Counted from the stretch's first letter, positions 6,693-14,843 are shown. The stretch is 34,850 nucleotides of DNA from CAZISM01 sp964541895 (GCA_964541895.1 CAZISM010000053.1:1-34850), one strand, 5' to 3'. Translations and numbers: made by a program. Notes: generated by a model from the letters alone, not told the origin.

Positions 6693-8138
6693 TCAGCACT
6701 CTTTGCCAAAGTCAGCTTCGAACGCCTTTACCAGGTTCGCGCCCCAGTTATCCAGCGCTTTGAGCTTGCCGAAGAAAAAGCGCAACACCGGCGGTTCCTC
6801 GATAAAGGTGAGCCCTTTGATGAGGTTTCGATTCTTGTACAGCCAGGTGACCCGGTCAATGACATACTCGATCTGCGACAGCGTATAGATGCGGCGCGGC
6901 ACAGCCAGTCGCGCCAGCTCGAGATCCGCCATCACTTCGTTGCCATCCCGATCCCGGTCTGTGGAAATGGTGCCGCGCTCCATGCTGCGCACGCCGGAGG
7001 CGATATAGATGGCGGCCGCCAGGGCGCCGGCCGGATACTGCTGCTGCGGAATGTGCGGCACGAACTTTTTGGCGTCCACATGACAGGCCAGGCCGCCCGG
7101 AGGCGTCACCACCGGCACACCGCGCTTGTCCAATTCCGTGACGAAATATTTGATGAACTCAACCGAGGCGCCGGCCACGTTATCGTCCGTCATTTCGCGA
7201 ATGCCCACCGCCATGGCTTCCACCTCCTTGGTGGACATGCCGCCGTAGGTGAGAAAGCCTTCGTACACCGGCAGCCAGGGCAGCAGCATATCAAAATACT
7301 TTTTGTCGTTAGTGGCCAGCAAACCGCCGCGCACCGCACAGCTCTTGCGGCCGGAGAGGTACATGAGATCGGAGAGGGCCATCATTTCACGAATGATGTC
7401 GATAATGGCCGCGTTCTTGTATTCGGCTTCACGCTGTTTGATCAGATAGGCGTTTTCGGAAATCAGGCTGGCATCCAGGACAACAGGGATGCCATGCTGT
7501 GAAGCCACTTCCTTGACCTGCCGCAAGTTGGCCATGGAGAACGGCTGCCCGCCGATGAGGTTGGTGGTGGCTTCCATGCGTACAAACGAGACTTTGTCGG
7601 CGCCGTACTGTTTGATGACGGCTTTCAGTTTGTCGATGTCCATGTTGCCCTTGAAGGGTATCGTGCTTTTCGTTTCCAGCGCATAGTCATGGAACAGCTC
7701 CAGCACGGTGCCGCCCAGGATCTCGAAATGAGCGCGGGTGGTGGTGAAATGATAATTCATCGGCACCACATCCCCAGGCTTGACCAGAATTTTGGCAATC
7801 AGATGTTCGGCCGCCCGCCCCTGGTGCGCGGGCAGTACGTAATCGTAGCCGAACACCTCCTTGATCGCTTCCGTCAATTTATAGTAGGACTCGGAGCCGG
7901 CATAGGCATCATCGGCTACCATCATGGCCGCCAGTTGATTATCGCTCATAGCGTTGGTGCCGCTATCCGTAAGCATATCGAGAAAAATATACTTGGTGCG
8001 CAGCAAAAATGTATTGAATCCGCTGTCGATCATTGCCGCCAGTCGTTCCTGAGCAGGGATAAGATTGGTCTTTTGAATGATCTTGACCTTGTGCATTTCC
8101 ATCGGAATTTCACGACCATCACTGAGCCTGATACCCAT
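6693..8138 (-). CDS. Tryptophanase / tyrosine phenol-lyase family beta-eliminating lyase
   Basis: A 481-residue PLP enzyme of the beta-eliminating lyase family (PF01212), which cleaves Trp to indole or Tyr to phenol plus pyruvate and ammonia. Family landmarks are FLLRTKYIFLDMLTDSGTNAMSD (interrupted here), HQGRAAEH, GGQPFSMANL and a LSGRKS motif whose Lys265 aligns with the PLP lysine. Residues that separate the two activities lean to tyrosine phenol-lyase: FTTTR (131-135), MERG with Arg388, and LRFF with Phe454 where tryptophanase has His. However, the PLP-contacting Arg of the DATR motif is Leu225 (DASL), so the substrate is uncertain. AGGAG (8145-8149, minus strand) supports the start. It appears to head a two-gene operon with the PqiC-like lipoprotein. 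Confidence 0.9.
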   Translation of the reverse strand: MGIRLSDGREIPMEMHKVKIIQKTNLIPAQERLAAMIDSGFNTFLLRTKYIFLDMLTDSGTNAMSDNQLAAMMVADDAYAGSESYYKLTEAIKEVFGYDYVLPAHQGRAAEHLIAKILVKPGDVVPMNYHFTTTRAHFEILGGTVLELFHDYALETKSTIPFKGNMDIDKLKAVIKQYGADKVSFVRMEATTNLIGGQPFSMANLRQVKEVASQHGIPVVLDASLISENAYLIKQREAEYKNAAIIDIIREMMALSDLMYLSGRKSCAVRGGLLATNDKKYFDMLLPWLPVYEGFLTYGGMSTKEVEAMAVGIREMTDDNVAGASVEFIKYFVTELDKRGVPVVTPPGGLACHVDAKKFVPHIPQQQYPAGALAAAIYIASGVRSMERGTISTDRDRDGNEVMADLELARLAVPRRIYTLSQIEYVIDRVTWLYKNRNLIKGLTFIEEPPVLRFFFGKLKALDNWGANLVKAFEADFGKEC

Positions 8139-8331
8139 GTGCCTCTCCTGTTGTTTGAATATGCTTGTATTGGTTAATTGTGCACAAACCAGCCATATTC
8201 TTGTTAATTTAGCAGCTCAAGATAAAATAGCAACAACTATTTTCTGCAGCACCAAATCGGCAACGCACTCTCCAGTCCTGGCGGGCATGACGGCGGGAGG
8301 TGATGCTAAAAAAATACGGCTGGGGAACGGA
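8139..8331. other. Intergenic region upstream of the lyase gene
   Basis: These 193 bp hold no supportable gene. The part nearest the lyase (8151-8230) is AT-rich and should carry its promoter. A weak minus-strand candidate is TTGTGC and CATATT with an 18-bp spacer, just upstream of the AGGAG. I see no convincing hairpin terminator for the secreted-protein gene that ends at 8332. Confidence 0.4.
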
Positions 8332-9483
8332 TCAGCGGATAAAGTGCATTTTTCGCAGATCGGCGAATTCATTGACCTGAAACGACAGCAGGTAAACGCC
8401 GCTGGGCAACAGCCCCCCCTCATCGTCGCGACCGTTCCAGAGCACAAAATGCTGGCCAGCGTTCATATCCCGCGACAGCAGCGAACGCACGCTCTGGCCG
8501 GCGATGTTCAGAACCTGCAAACGACAAAAGCCGCTCTCCTTCATACTGAAACGGATGCGGGTCTCGGCGTTAAAGGGATTGGGGTAATTCTGCTGCAACA
8601 GGTACTGGCCGGGAGCGCCGGCGGTGACACAAACCGGCCCGTGAAAACGCACCTGCCCGTCACGATCGATATCCGCCAGTTTGTAATAATAGGTGTCGGC
8701 CATGTCCGCGGTGGCATCAACATACAGGTACTCGTGCGCCTCCACGCTCACACCGGCCCCGGCAATGATCTCGCGTGAAATCAGCCGGTAGGGGCCCTCC
8801 TCGGCCGCGGCACGAAAAATCTGAAATCCCAGGTTACGATTCTCCGACTGCGTCGTCCAGTGCAGGGTGACGCCGTTTCGCAGCCGCTCCGCGCTGAACA
8901 GTGCCAGCTCCACCGGCAGGTCGACGGAGCCGAGGCTAAAGCTGGTCACGTCCCACTCTTGTAGATCGGCATGGGGCGCATCACCAGGATTCTCCGTGAA
9001 CGAGGCCGCATCTGTCCGCTGCTCGATCAACACCACCGCCTGCGTTGTTTCGACTATGGACCATCGCAGCGTCACCAGCGTCTGCCAGTCACTGGTCAGA
9101 TCCCAGCCAGGCGGTACGCCCGGCGGCGTGATGGCATCGCCGCTGTTGATGCCGTCGTCTATCACCAGCAGGCGATAAAATCCCGGCCGCTTGCTGACCA
9201 GCGTTCGATATCCCTGCGGGCTGCCGAAGGCCCAGCCTACAGCCGCTTCGTCCGGCACCGCCTCCAATTCAGGACCATACTGCACATCGCACGTCAACGC
9301 CGCCAGCGTGCGCGGTGACGTCCCGGTCGCTATGCGCGCCTGCACCTGCAGACGGAACTCGCCACCCGCCACGCCATCGTTACGCGTCACCACCGTGCGG
9401 AAATGCAACTCATCAGCCCGGGCGATGGTCGCGAGACGCACCAGCCCCAGCAAAGCTATGACTATACCAGACCAGATTTTCAT
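8332..9483 (-). CDS. Secreted protein with C-terminal sorting (FlgD-Ig / T9SS type A-like) domain
   Basis: A 383-residue exported protein with signal peptide MKIWSGIVIALLGLVRLATIARA. It has an N-terminal beta-rich domain (about 24-170) that may be cohesin-like (LTCDVQYGPELEAVPDE). A fibronectin-III-like module follows (about 188-290, VELALFSAERLRNGVTLHW to YYYKLADIDRDG). The last 85 or so residues start at NYPNPFNAETRIRFSM and end LRKMHFIR. This end matches the YPNPFN...G.Y...L.....RKM.L pattern of FlgD-Ig or type IX sorting domains, so the protein is probably exported to the surface. It is the last of three co-oriented genes with the same C-terminal plan. The start has only a G-rich upstream stretch as ribosome-binding site. 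Confidence 0.85.
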   Translation of the reverse strand: MKIWSGIVIALLGLVRLATIARADELHFRTVVTRNDGVAGGEFRLQVQARIATGTSPRTLAALTCDVQYGPELEAVPDEAAVGWAFGSPQGYRTLVSKRPGFYRLLVIDDGINSGDAITPPGVPPGWDLTSDWQTLVTLRWSIVETTQAVVLIEQRTDAASFTENPGDAPHADLQEWDVTSFSLGSVDLPVELALFSAERLRNGVTLHWTTQSENRNLGFQIFRAAAEEGPYRLISREIIAGAGVSVEAHEYLYVDATADMADTYYYKLADIDRDGQVRFHGPVCVTAGAPGQYLLQQNYPNPFNAETRIRFSMKESGFCRLQVLNIAGQSVRSLLSRDMNAGQHFVLWNGRDDEGGLLPSGVYLLSFQVNEFADLRKMHFIR

Positions 9484-9503
9484 CGTATCCCACCCACGGA
9501 CGT

Positions 9504-11387
9504 CTATTGGATCAATTGCATCTTGCGAACCTGTTTCTGCTCGCCGGTCTGCAGAACGTAAAAATAGGTCCCGCTCTGCACCGGCCGCCCCATCTCGTCA
9601 CGGCCGTTCCAGCGAGCGCTATGAGAACCCGCTTCCATGTTCCCCTGCGCCAGCACCTTCACACTCTGCCCGAGAAGGTTAAAGATGGCCAGGGATACAA
9701 ACCCCGGCTGCGCCAGGCCGTATTCAATCACGGTTTCATTGTTGAACGGATTCGGATAATTCTGTTCCAGACCAAAGCCGGCAGGCTGGCCGCTCGCAAC
9801 AACCCTGTAGGGGCCATGGGACTGACGATTGCCGGAATAGTCCACATCTTCCAGCTTGTAGTAATAGGCAACACCGGGCTGGACCTCGCCATCCTCAAAC
9901 TCGTACGTGTGTGGATCCTGGGAGTTGCCGGCACCGGAAATCATACTCACGTTGATCTGACAATAATCGCCATCACTCTGCTCGCTGCGCCAGATATTAA
10001 AACCGATGTTGTCGGTCTCACTTTGCGTCAGCCAGTTCAGGCGGATGGCACCCGGCCTGGCCAGGCCGGAAAAATGGCTCAGTTCCACCGGATTGACGCC
10101 ATTGGTCATTACCACCCTCTGCGCCTGACCCGCCAACGAATCCCGGTCACTGCATTGAATCGGCCGATAGTCGGTAAAAAGAACGTCCGACCAGGCTACC
10201 AGAATCACATGCACGATTTCATCGGCTGCCCGCTCGTTGGTTTTGGCTCTGATCTCCAACCGGACGCTTTCACCGGGGCGCATCACCGCCAGCTCCCAGC
10301 ACAGCAGCGACCGACGGCCGGCAGACAAAACACGAACCGGTTCTGAACAGCTGATCACATCAAGCCCTGGCGGCAGCGTGTCCGTGACCGATACCTGCAG
10401 AGCGGGGCCGGCGCCGATGTTGCTCACCTGCACCGAATAGATCAGCACCGTATCGGGGCAGGCCACATCGCGGCCGTCATCGATATGAACCGACAGCTGC
10501 GGATGCGCTACGGTGGTATCGATCAGGAACGGCCTGGCGCAATAAAAGGTGTACTGGTTGCCGCCGCTCGTCGGAATGTACGCCTGCCACCATCCTGAGG
10601 TTGGCCGGGCGATCAGGTCCCCCCCGGGCGGCGGCAGCGTCGCTTCGCCGCTGTTCCACAGGCCGTTGGCGGAGGCGGTGGCTGGCAGATCATGGCCGTC
10701 CGGAGATCGATACAGGCAGGTGGAATCCTCATCCATATCAAAATTGGCCAACAGCAGTTCCTGGTCCTCCCGGGCGTAAAAATGGAACCGCGTCACAGCG
10801 GAAACGACGCTTTCCACAGAGGTGCGCAGGGCCGCCATATGGATCTCGTCGCCGGAGAGCGGCACGCCGTCCGGATCGTTCTGGCGAATACGCAACTGGT
10901 AGGTGTTCTCATCGTCCGTAAGGGTGGTCACCTCCAGCCGATAGATGCCGCTGCCATAGCTCTGCCGGTTGAAGGAAGCAAAGGGAATCCACTTTTGCGA
11001 TGTGCTGAAGGTCGGATCAAAATGGCGTTGAGCGACTATGGCATCCGCTTGCGGAGCGTACAGAACAAACGTGGTCCGGTCCCAATGGGCGCCATGCCGT
11101 TCGTCGCGATCCGCGCCGAGGCCGAAACATTCGGGATCAAAAATATCCAGCTGCACCGTAAACAACGGATCCACGGTCGCCGGCAGATAAATTTCATACA
11201 CATGCGGTTTACTGCCCGACAAAGGGCCGACGTTGCTCCAGCCATCGCCGGAGCTGATGTCACAAAACGGGCCGTTGGTCCGCAATTGGGTTTTGGCCGG
11301 TGTGGGCGGAAACACCCACTGGCCTTTGACCACGGACAAAACGCTGATAACAACTGCAACAATGACGCGACAACGAAACAAAAACAT
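9504..11387 (-). CDS. Large secreted protein with DUF11-like, FN3-like and sorting domains
   Basis: A 627-residue protein. I chose the ATG at 11387 because GGAGG lies five bases upstream; an in-frame TTG at 11399 overlaps that site. A signal peptide (MFLFRCRVIVAVVISVLSVVKG) leads to an N-terminal region of about 270 residues with no family I recognise. A DUF11/CARDB-like repeat follows (about 290-395, YSVQVSNIGAGPALQVSVTD). Then comes an FN3-like module (VELSHFSGLARPGAIRLNW to YYYKLEDVDYSG) and the C-terminal sorting module beginning NYPNPFNNETVIEYGL. It lies 20 bp upstream of the next gene and 50 bp after the previous one. It is probably a surface or adhesive protein. The sequence does not show a ligand. 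Confidence 0.85.
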   Translation of the reverse strand: MFLFRCRVIVAVVISVLSVVKGQWVFPPTPAKTQLRTNGPFCDISSGDGWSNVGPLSGSKPHVYEIYLPATVDPLFTVQLDIFDPECFGLGADRDERHGAHWDRTTFVLYAPQADAIVAQRHFDPTFSTSQKWIPFASFNRQSYGSGIYRLEVTTLTDDENTYQLRIRQNDPDGVPLSGDEIHMAALRTSVESVVSAVTRFHFYAREDQELLLANFDMDEDSTCLYRSPDGHDLPATASANGLWNSGEATLPPPGGDLIARPTSGWWQAYIPTSGGNQYTFYCARPFLIDTTVAHPQLSVHIDDGRDVACPDTVLIYSVQVSNIGAGPALQVSVTDTLPPGLDVISCSEPVRVLSAGRRSLLCWELAVMRPGESVRLEIRAKTNERAADEIVHVILVAWSDVLFTDYRPIQCSDRDSLAGQAQRVVMTNGVNPVELSHFSGLARPGAIRLNWLTQSETDNIGFNIWRSEQSDGDYCQINVSMISGAGNSQDPHTYEFEDGEVQPGVAYYYKLEDVDYSGNRQSHGPYRVVASGQPAGFGLEQNYPNPFNNETVIEYGLAQPGFVSLAIFNLLGQSVKVLAQGNMEAGSHSARWNGRDEMGRPVQSGTYFYVLQTGEQKQVRKMQLIQ

Positions 11388-11437
11388 ACCAACCTCCAAG
11401 AAACAAGATACCGGGCCAAGAGGCGTCTGTGCTGATA

Positions 11438-12835
11438 CTATCGGATCAGATGCATTTTCCTTGTCTGCCTGAGCGTGCCGGATTGCAGCACAAACAGGTA
11501 GAGGCCGCTGGTCAGGGCATAGCCCTGATCATCGAGACCGTCCCACCTCGCCACATGCTCTCCAGTCTCCAGCGTCGTCGCTAAAACCGTGCGCACTTTT
11601 TGTCCCAGCACGCTATAGATCTCCAGGGTGACATACTGTTTGTCCGGCAGAACAAAGGGAATCTGGGTTTCCGCGTTGAACGGATTGGGATAGTTCTGCT
11701 GCAGGGAGAACACCTGCGGCGGTGCCACCGCCACCGTCAGCGGACCATGAAACTCCATACGGCCGGTATAATCCAGGTCAGCCAGTTTATAAAAGTAGGT
11801 TTCGCCGACCTGCACCTGCGCATCGCGATATTCATATTCACTGCGCGCCTGACTGGTGCCGCGACCGTCGATCAGTTTTGCGTTCAACTGCTCAAAGGGC
11901 CCCTCGGTACGGCTGCTGCGATAGAGATAAAAACCGGCATTCTCGGTTTCCGATTCCGTGATCCAGTTCAGCAGCACCGTGCCGTTGGCCGATTTGGCGG
12001 TAAAGGAGGACAACTCGACCGGCAGATCCACATCGATCGGCAACTCGTCGCAATTGTTGGCCGCATCCGGATCGTTGCTGGTGGTGCTGGCGCAGCAGCG
12101 GCTGTCATCCGCGCCGCCGCTCAGTGCCCGAACCGTGACCTCGGCCGTCCAGATCTGTCCGACCTCCAGTTCGGGCAGCAGCCAGCGCAACGGCCGCGCG
12201 CTCGAATCCTCAACCACCGGCATGGTGCTGACCAGCTGCGCCACCGCCGAGAGACCGTCCACCACGACCACGTTGTAGGCCTTGTCCGGCCCCTTGTTGA
12301 TCAACTGAATGGCATACGAGTATGTTTCACCTACCAGAACACGGGTAACCATGGTGGAAATGGTCAACTCCAGGTCCGCGCCTCCGGTCTGTATATAGCC
12401 CGCGCTGATGTAACCCTGGTTGCCGCCATCGACAACGTTCAGGAGAGCTGATTGACCGGAAACAGGATCCGCATCCGAGTCGTACTCCACCAGCGTACCG
12501 GCATGCCGTTGTGTAAACGAATACCCTGCCACCTGCTCGAATTGAACCATATACTCACCGGGCGATACGATGAACATATAAGCCCCGTTGCTCTCGGTCA
12601 GGTATTGTACCGTTTCTCGAAACATTCCCGAACGTTCTTTTGCCAACAGACGTACGGTGATGCCTGAAAAACCGCGTTCACTGGCTTCACGAATGCCGTT
12701 CCGGTTTTGATCATGCCATGTCATGCCGCCAATGGACCCTTGTGCCCAGAGTTGCGCAACAGGCAGGCAGAACAGACTCAACAGCCACCCGATGCGCCTC
12801 AGGCCGTGCGGATAGAGACGATGATCTGACTTCAT
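11438..12835 (-). CDS. Secreted protein with SdrD B-like, DUF11-like and sorting domains
   Basis: A 465-residue protein from ATG 12835, supported by AGGAGA just upstream; the frame stays open to 13096 but lacks signals there. A signal peptide ends near LWAQ (residue 32). Residues about 33-130 match an SdrD B/Cna-B-like domain (GSIGGMTWHDQNRNGIREA, with the usual D-x-N-x-N-G-x-x calcium-type loop). A DUF11-like domain (about 135-245, YAIQLINKGPDKAYNVVVVD), an FN3-like module (VELSSFTAKSANGTVLLNW) and the NYPNPFNAETQIPF sorting module follow. It is the first gene of the three-gene secreted-protein operon, divergent from the ECF sigma gene. Confidence 0.85.
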   Translation of the reverse strand: MKSDHRLYPHGLRRIGWLLSLFCLPVAQLWAQGSIGGMTWHDQNRNGIREASERGFSGITVRLLAKERSGMFRETVQYLTESNGAYMFIVSPGEYMVQFEQVAGYSFTQRHAGTLVEYDSDADPVSGQSALLNVVDGGNQGYISAGYIQTGGADLELTISTMVTRVLVGETYSYAIQLINKGPDKAYNVVVVDGLSAVAQLVSTMPVVEDSSARPLRWLLPELEVGQIWTAEVTVRALSGGADDSRCCASTTSNDPDAANNCDELPIDVDLPVELSSFTAKSANGTVLLNWITESETENAGFYLYRSSRTEGPFEQLNAKLIDGRGTSQARSEYEYRDAQVQVGETYFYKLADLDYTGRMEFHGPLTVAVAPPQVFSLQQNYPNPFNAETQIPFVLPDKQYVTLEIYSVLGQKVRTVLATTLETGEHVARWDGLDDQGYALTSGLYLFVLQSGTLRQTRKMHLIR

Positions 12836-13089
12836 TTCTTTCTCCTGTTTCAACTGATTGGCCCTTCCGTTACCCACTGTCTGTGGCAGCCGGGCCTCAT
12901 TACAGCTGGTCGGCCGAAGTGACCGATTCTTGTTACACCATGTAAATAATATAATTACAGTAAATAATAAATTTAGTAAAACGCTGTCACCCCCTTCCAG
13001 TTCAAAGAGCGTGCCAAAGGTGGCTCGTTCTGCCGGGTGAAGCGGAACCGAATCCGCCTTTTTGAATTCATAAATAAAAAGCGTACATT
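12836..13089. other. Divergent intergenic region with TTACA/TGTAA palindromes
   Basis: This is the left part of the 380-bp gap between the secreted-protein operon and the sigma gene, and it holds no gene. Bases 12941-12985 are strikingly AT-rich. TTACA-CCA-TGTAA (12933-12945) is a perfect 13-bp palindrome, and TTACA recurs at 12955-12959, giving a TTACA/TGTAA/TTACA array that could be an operator for the minus-strand operon. The promoter itself cannot be placed with confidence. Confidence 0.35.
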
Positions 13090-13126
13090 GGCGCAAGTAT
13101 TTTCCTCCGGCGGTGTTTAATGGATG
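13090..13126 (+). promoter_or_regulatory. Candidate ECF promoter upstream of the sigma gene (copy 1)
   Basis: A 37-bp block starting GGCGCAAGTATTTT and ending CGGTGTTTAATGGATG matches the block at 13835-13871 at 30 of 37 positions without gaps. A GCAAGT-T-run followed 9-10 bases later by GGTGTTTAA looks like the -35/-10 pair of an ECF promoter, with an A-rich stretch just upstream. Transcription would begin near 13127. That rules out the in-frame ATG at 13120 and leaves a leader of about 90 bases. It probably mediates autoregulation. Confidence 0.55.
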
Positions 13127-13215
13127 TCAGGGATCGGCCCGGCCATGATAGCGGCCGGCGCAGCCCCTGTCGGATGCAGACGCCTGGAAACGGTAGCGGC
13201 AAGATATGGAAGGCT

Positions 13216-13809
13216 ATGAGTGCTGTAACGAAAGATAGGGACGAAACGGTCACCGACGAAGAGCTGGTTCGCCGATATCAGCAAGGGGATACGAACGCCT
13301 TTTCGCAGCTGGTCCGTCGTCATCAGCAACGGGTCATGCGGGTATGTGGGCGGTTGCTGCTCTCTTTCGCAGACGCTGAGGACGCCTGCCAGGAAATTCT
13401 GATCAAAGCGGCGGATCGATTGCCTTTGTTTCAGCCGTCAGCGAAATTCACCACCTGGCTCTATCGCATCGCCGTCAACCATTGCCTCAACGTCCTGCGC
13501 AGCCGGCGCCGGCGGCGATGGCTGTCTCCCTTTAGCCGGGAATCGGAAACCAGGCTGCTCGCCGTGCCGGCCGCTGAAGAGGATCCGCTGCAGCAGACGG
13601 AAAAGCGTGAACGCCGGCAAGAGGTGCGCGCCGCGATGGCGTCCCTGCCGGAAGAGCAGCGGCTGGCGGTCGTGCTGCATCGTTACGAAGGCCTCTCCTA
13701 TGACGAGATCGCCCAGGTGTTGCAGATCTCGATTGCAGCGGTGGAATCGCGTCTGCACCGGGCCAAGCAGAATCTGCTGCGCCTGCTGCAACCCTACATG
13801 AACGAATAA
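13216..13809 (+). CDS. ECF-family RNA polymerase sigma-70 factor
   Basis: A 197-residue sigma factor with only regions 2 and 4, as in the extracytoplasmic-function group. Region 2 (about residues 12-85) includes ELVRRYQQGDTNAFSQLVRR, DAEDACQEILIKA and FTTWLYRIAVNHCLNVLR. A basic linker is followed by region 4 (about 130-190) with LPEEQRLAVVLHRYEGLSYD and the recognition helix around SIAAVESRLHRAKQNLLR. I prefer ATG 13216, preceded by GGAAGG, because a more upstream ATG lies inside the promoter element. The zinc-finger anti-sigma gene follows 72 bp later. The unit looks like an envelope-stress regulator. Its regulon may include the two Spy-like genes downstream. Confidence 0.9.
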   Translation: MSAVTKDRDETVTDEELVRRYQQGDTNAFSQLVRRHQQRVMRVCGRLLLSFADAEDACQEILIKAADRLPLFQPSAKFTTWLYRIAVNHCLNVLRSRRRRRWLSPFSRESETRLLAVPAAEEDPLQQTEKRERRQEVRAAMASLPEEQRLAVVLHRYEGLSYDEIAQVLQISIAAVESRLHRAKQNLLRLLQPYMNE

Positions 13810-13834
13810 CAGATACAAAAAAAAAATAAACACC

Positions 13835-13871
13835 GGCGCAAGTTTTTTGCACGGCCGGTGTTCAATAGATG
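13835..13871 (+). promoter_or_regulatory. Candidate ECF promoter upstream of the anti-sigma gene (copy 2)
   Basis: This second copy of the 37-bp element (GGCGCAAGTTTTTTGC, then CCGGTGTTCAATAGATG) lies between the sigma and anti-sigma genes, preceded by a run of A. It also forms an imperfect hairpin: CACCGGC GCAA at 13831-13841 against TTGC and GCCGGTG at 13847-13860. It could therefore attenuate read-through from the sigma gene as well as start transcription. If it is a promoter, the transcript would begin about 10 bases before the anti-sigma ATG, almost on its ribosome-binding site. Confidence 0.5.
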
Positions 13872-13881
13872 AGGAAACAAG

Positions 13882-14340
13882 ATGGAATGCCAAGCCATAC
13901 AAAAAAGGATCTCCGCTTACCTGGACGGTGAGCTGGATGCCGGATTACGAGATACCATTCAGGCCCACCTCAACGAGTGTGCCGGCTGCCGTCAAGCAGC
14001 TGCACAGTTGTCACAGGTGTACGCCCTGCTCGAAGAGGATGTGGCGCAACCGGCAAATCCATTTTTATGGACTCGCGTGCAGGCCCGGCTTTCCTCTCCA
14101 CCTTCTGTTCGGCGTTCACGTCGTCTGCAGCGGCTGTTGACGCCGGTGACGGTGGCGCTCGCTCTTTTTGTCGGCATTGCTCTGGGACTGTCCATCGGCG
14201 AGCATGCCCTGAGCCCGCTTGCCACCGCCAGTGATGCGAGCGTGGAGAGCAGCCTGTGGTCCGATGCCAATTCGCTGGCGCTGCAATATGCCGACGCTTT
14301 TGGAATGGACAGCAGTGAAAACGGAGGCCGCCATGAATAA
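13882..14340 (+). CDS. Membrane-anchored zinc-finger anti-sigma factor
   Basis: A 152-residue protein. The N-terminal anti-sigma zinc-finger (zf-HC2/ZAS) shows Cys3, His29, Cys33 and Cys36 in the H-x3-C-x2-C spacing (HLNECAGC). One transmembrane helix spans about residues 84-105 (LLTPVTVALALFVGIALGLSIG), and a short periplasmic tail follows. Such proteins hold an ECF sigma factor at the membrane until a stress signal releases it. GAGGAA at 13871-13876 sets the start. Its end overlaps the next gene by 8 bp, so the Spy-like protein is translationally coupled and may be the periplasmic sensor. Confidence 0.9.
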   Translation: MECQAIQKRISAYLDGELDAGLRDTIQAHLNECAGCRQAAAQLSQVYALLEEDVAQPANPFLWTRVQARLSSPPSVRRSRRLQRLLTPVTVALALFVGIALGLSIGEHALSPLATASDASVESSLWSDANSLALQYADAFGMDSSENGGRHE

Positions 14341-14827
14341 ATGGAAAAACCTGCTGCTGCTGTTTTCAGTGACGCTCAACATCGCCGTCGTCGGCACCCT
14401 GCTCTACTTTTGGGGGCGGCCGGATCACCGGCCGCCTGCCGATCCGCCGGGCCCGGAGATGGAGAGATCGGCACCGTTTCCACCGGCATGGAAGAATCTG
14501 GAGCTCAGGGATCAACAACAGCATGAGCTGATGCGGCTGCGCAGACCGTTTCACAGACAGATGACGGAAATGCGACGCCATCTGGATATGGATCGACAGA
14601 AACTGCTGCAGCTGATGCTGGCACAACCCGCTGTACCGGATTCCATCGAGCACATGCTGAGCAAAATATCAGAACAGCAGATCCGGCTGGACCGGATGAC
14701 CGTGGAACATCTGCTCGCCATCCGCCCTCACCTGGATGAAAGACAGTGGCGCTTTATGCTGAATCAATTGATCCGAGACCGGCGGGAAGCGCGAGAAAGA
14801 CCTTTTAATCGACCGCGACGTTTTTAA
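14333..14827 (+). CDS. Spy/CpxP-like periplasmic sensor protein, membrane-anchored
   Basis: A 164-residue protein. GGAGG (14323-14327) inside the anti-sigma gene sets the ATG at 14333. One N-terminal hydrophobic helix (LLLLFSVTLNIAVVGTLLYFW) is followed by a Pro-rich linker and a long helical domain rich in Arg, Gln, Met and Leu (LRRPFHRQMTEMRRHLDMDR and ISEQQIRLDRMTVEHLLAIR). This is typical of the periplasmic heavy-metal sensor/Spy-CpxP-CnrX group (PF13801-like). CnrX-type proteins sense metals and act through an anti-sigma factor, which matches the gene order here. Metal binding is not shown by any clear motif; Met and His residues are scattered. Confidence 0.8.
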   Translation: MNKWKNLLLLFSVTLNIAVVGTLLYFWGRPDHRPPADPPGPEMERSAPFPPAWKNLELRDQQQHELMRLRRPFHRQMTEMRRHLDMDRQKLLQLMLAQPAVPDSIEHMLSKISEQQIRLDRMTVEHLLAIRPHLDERQWRFMLNQLIRDRREARERPFNRPRRF

Positions 14828-14843
14828 CACAATGGAGGTTACC

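Noticed and set aside
13120..13215. Upstream in-frame start giving a 229-residue sigma factor
   Set aside because: ATG 13120 lies inside the promoter-like element, and the added residues are not sigma-like.
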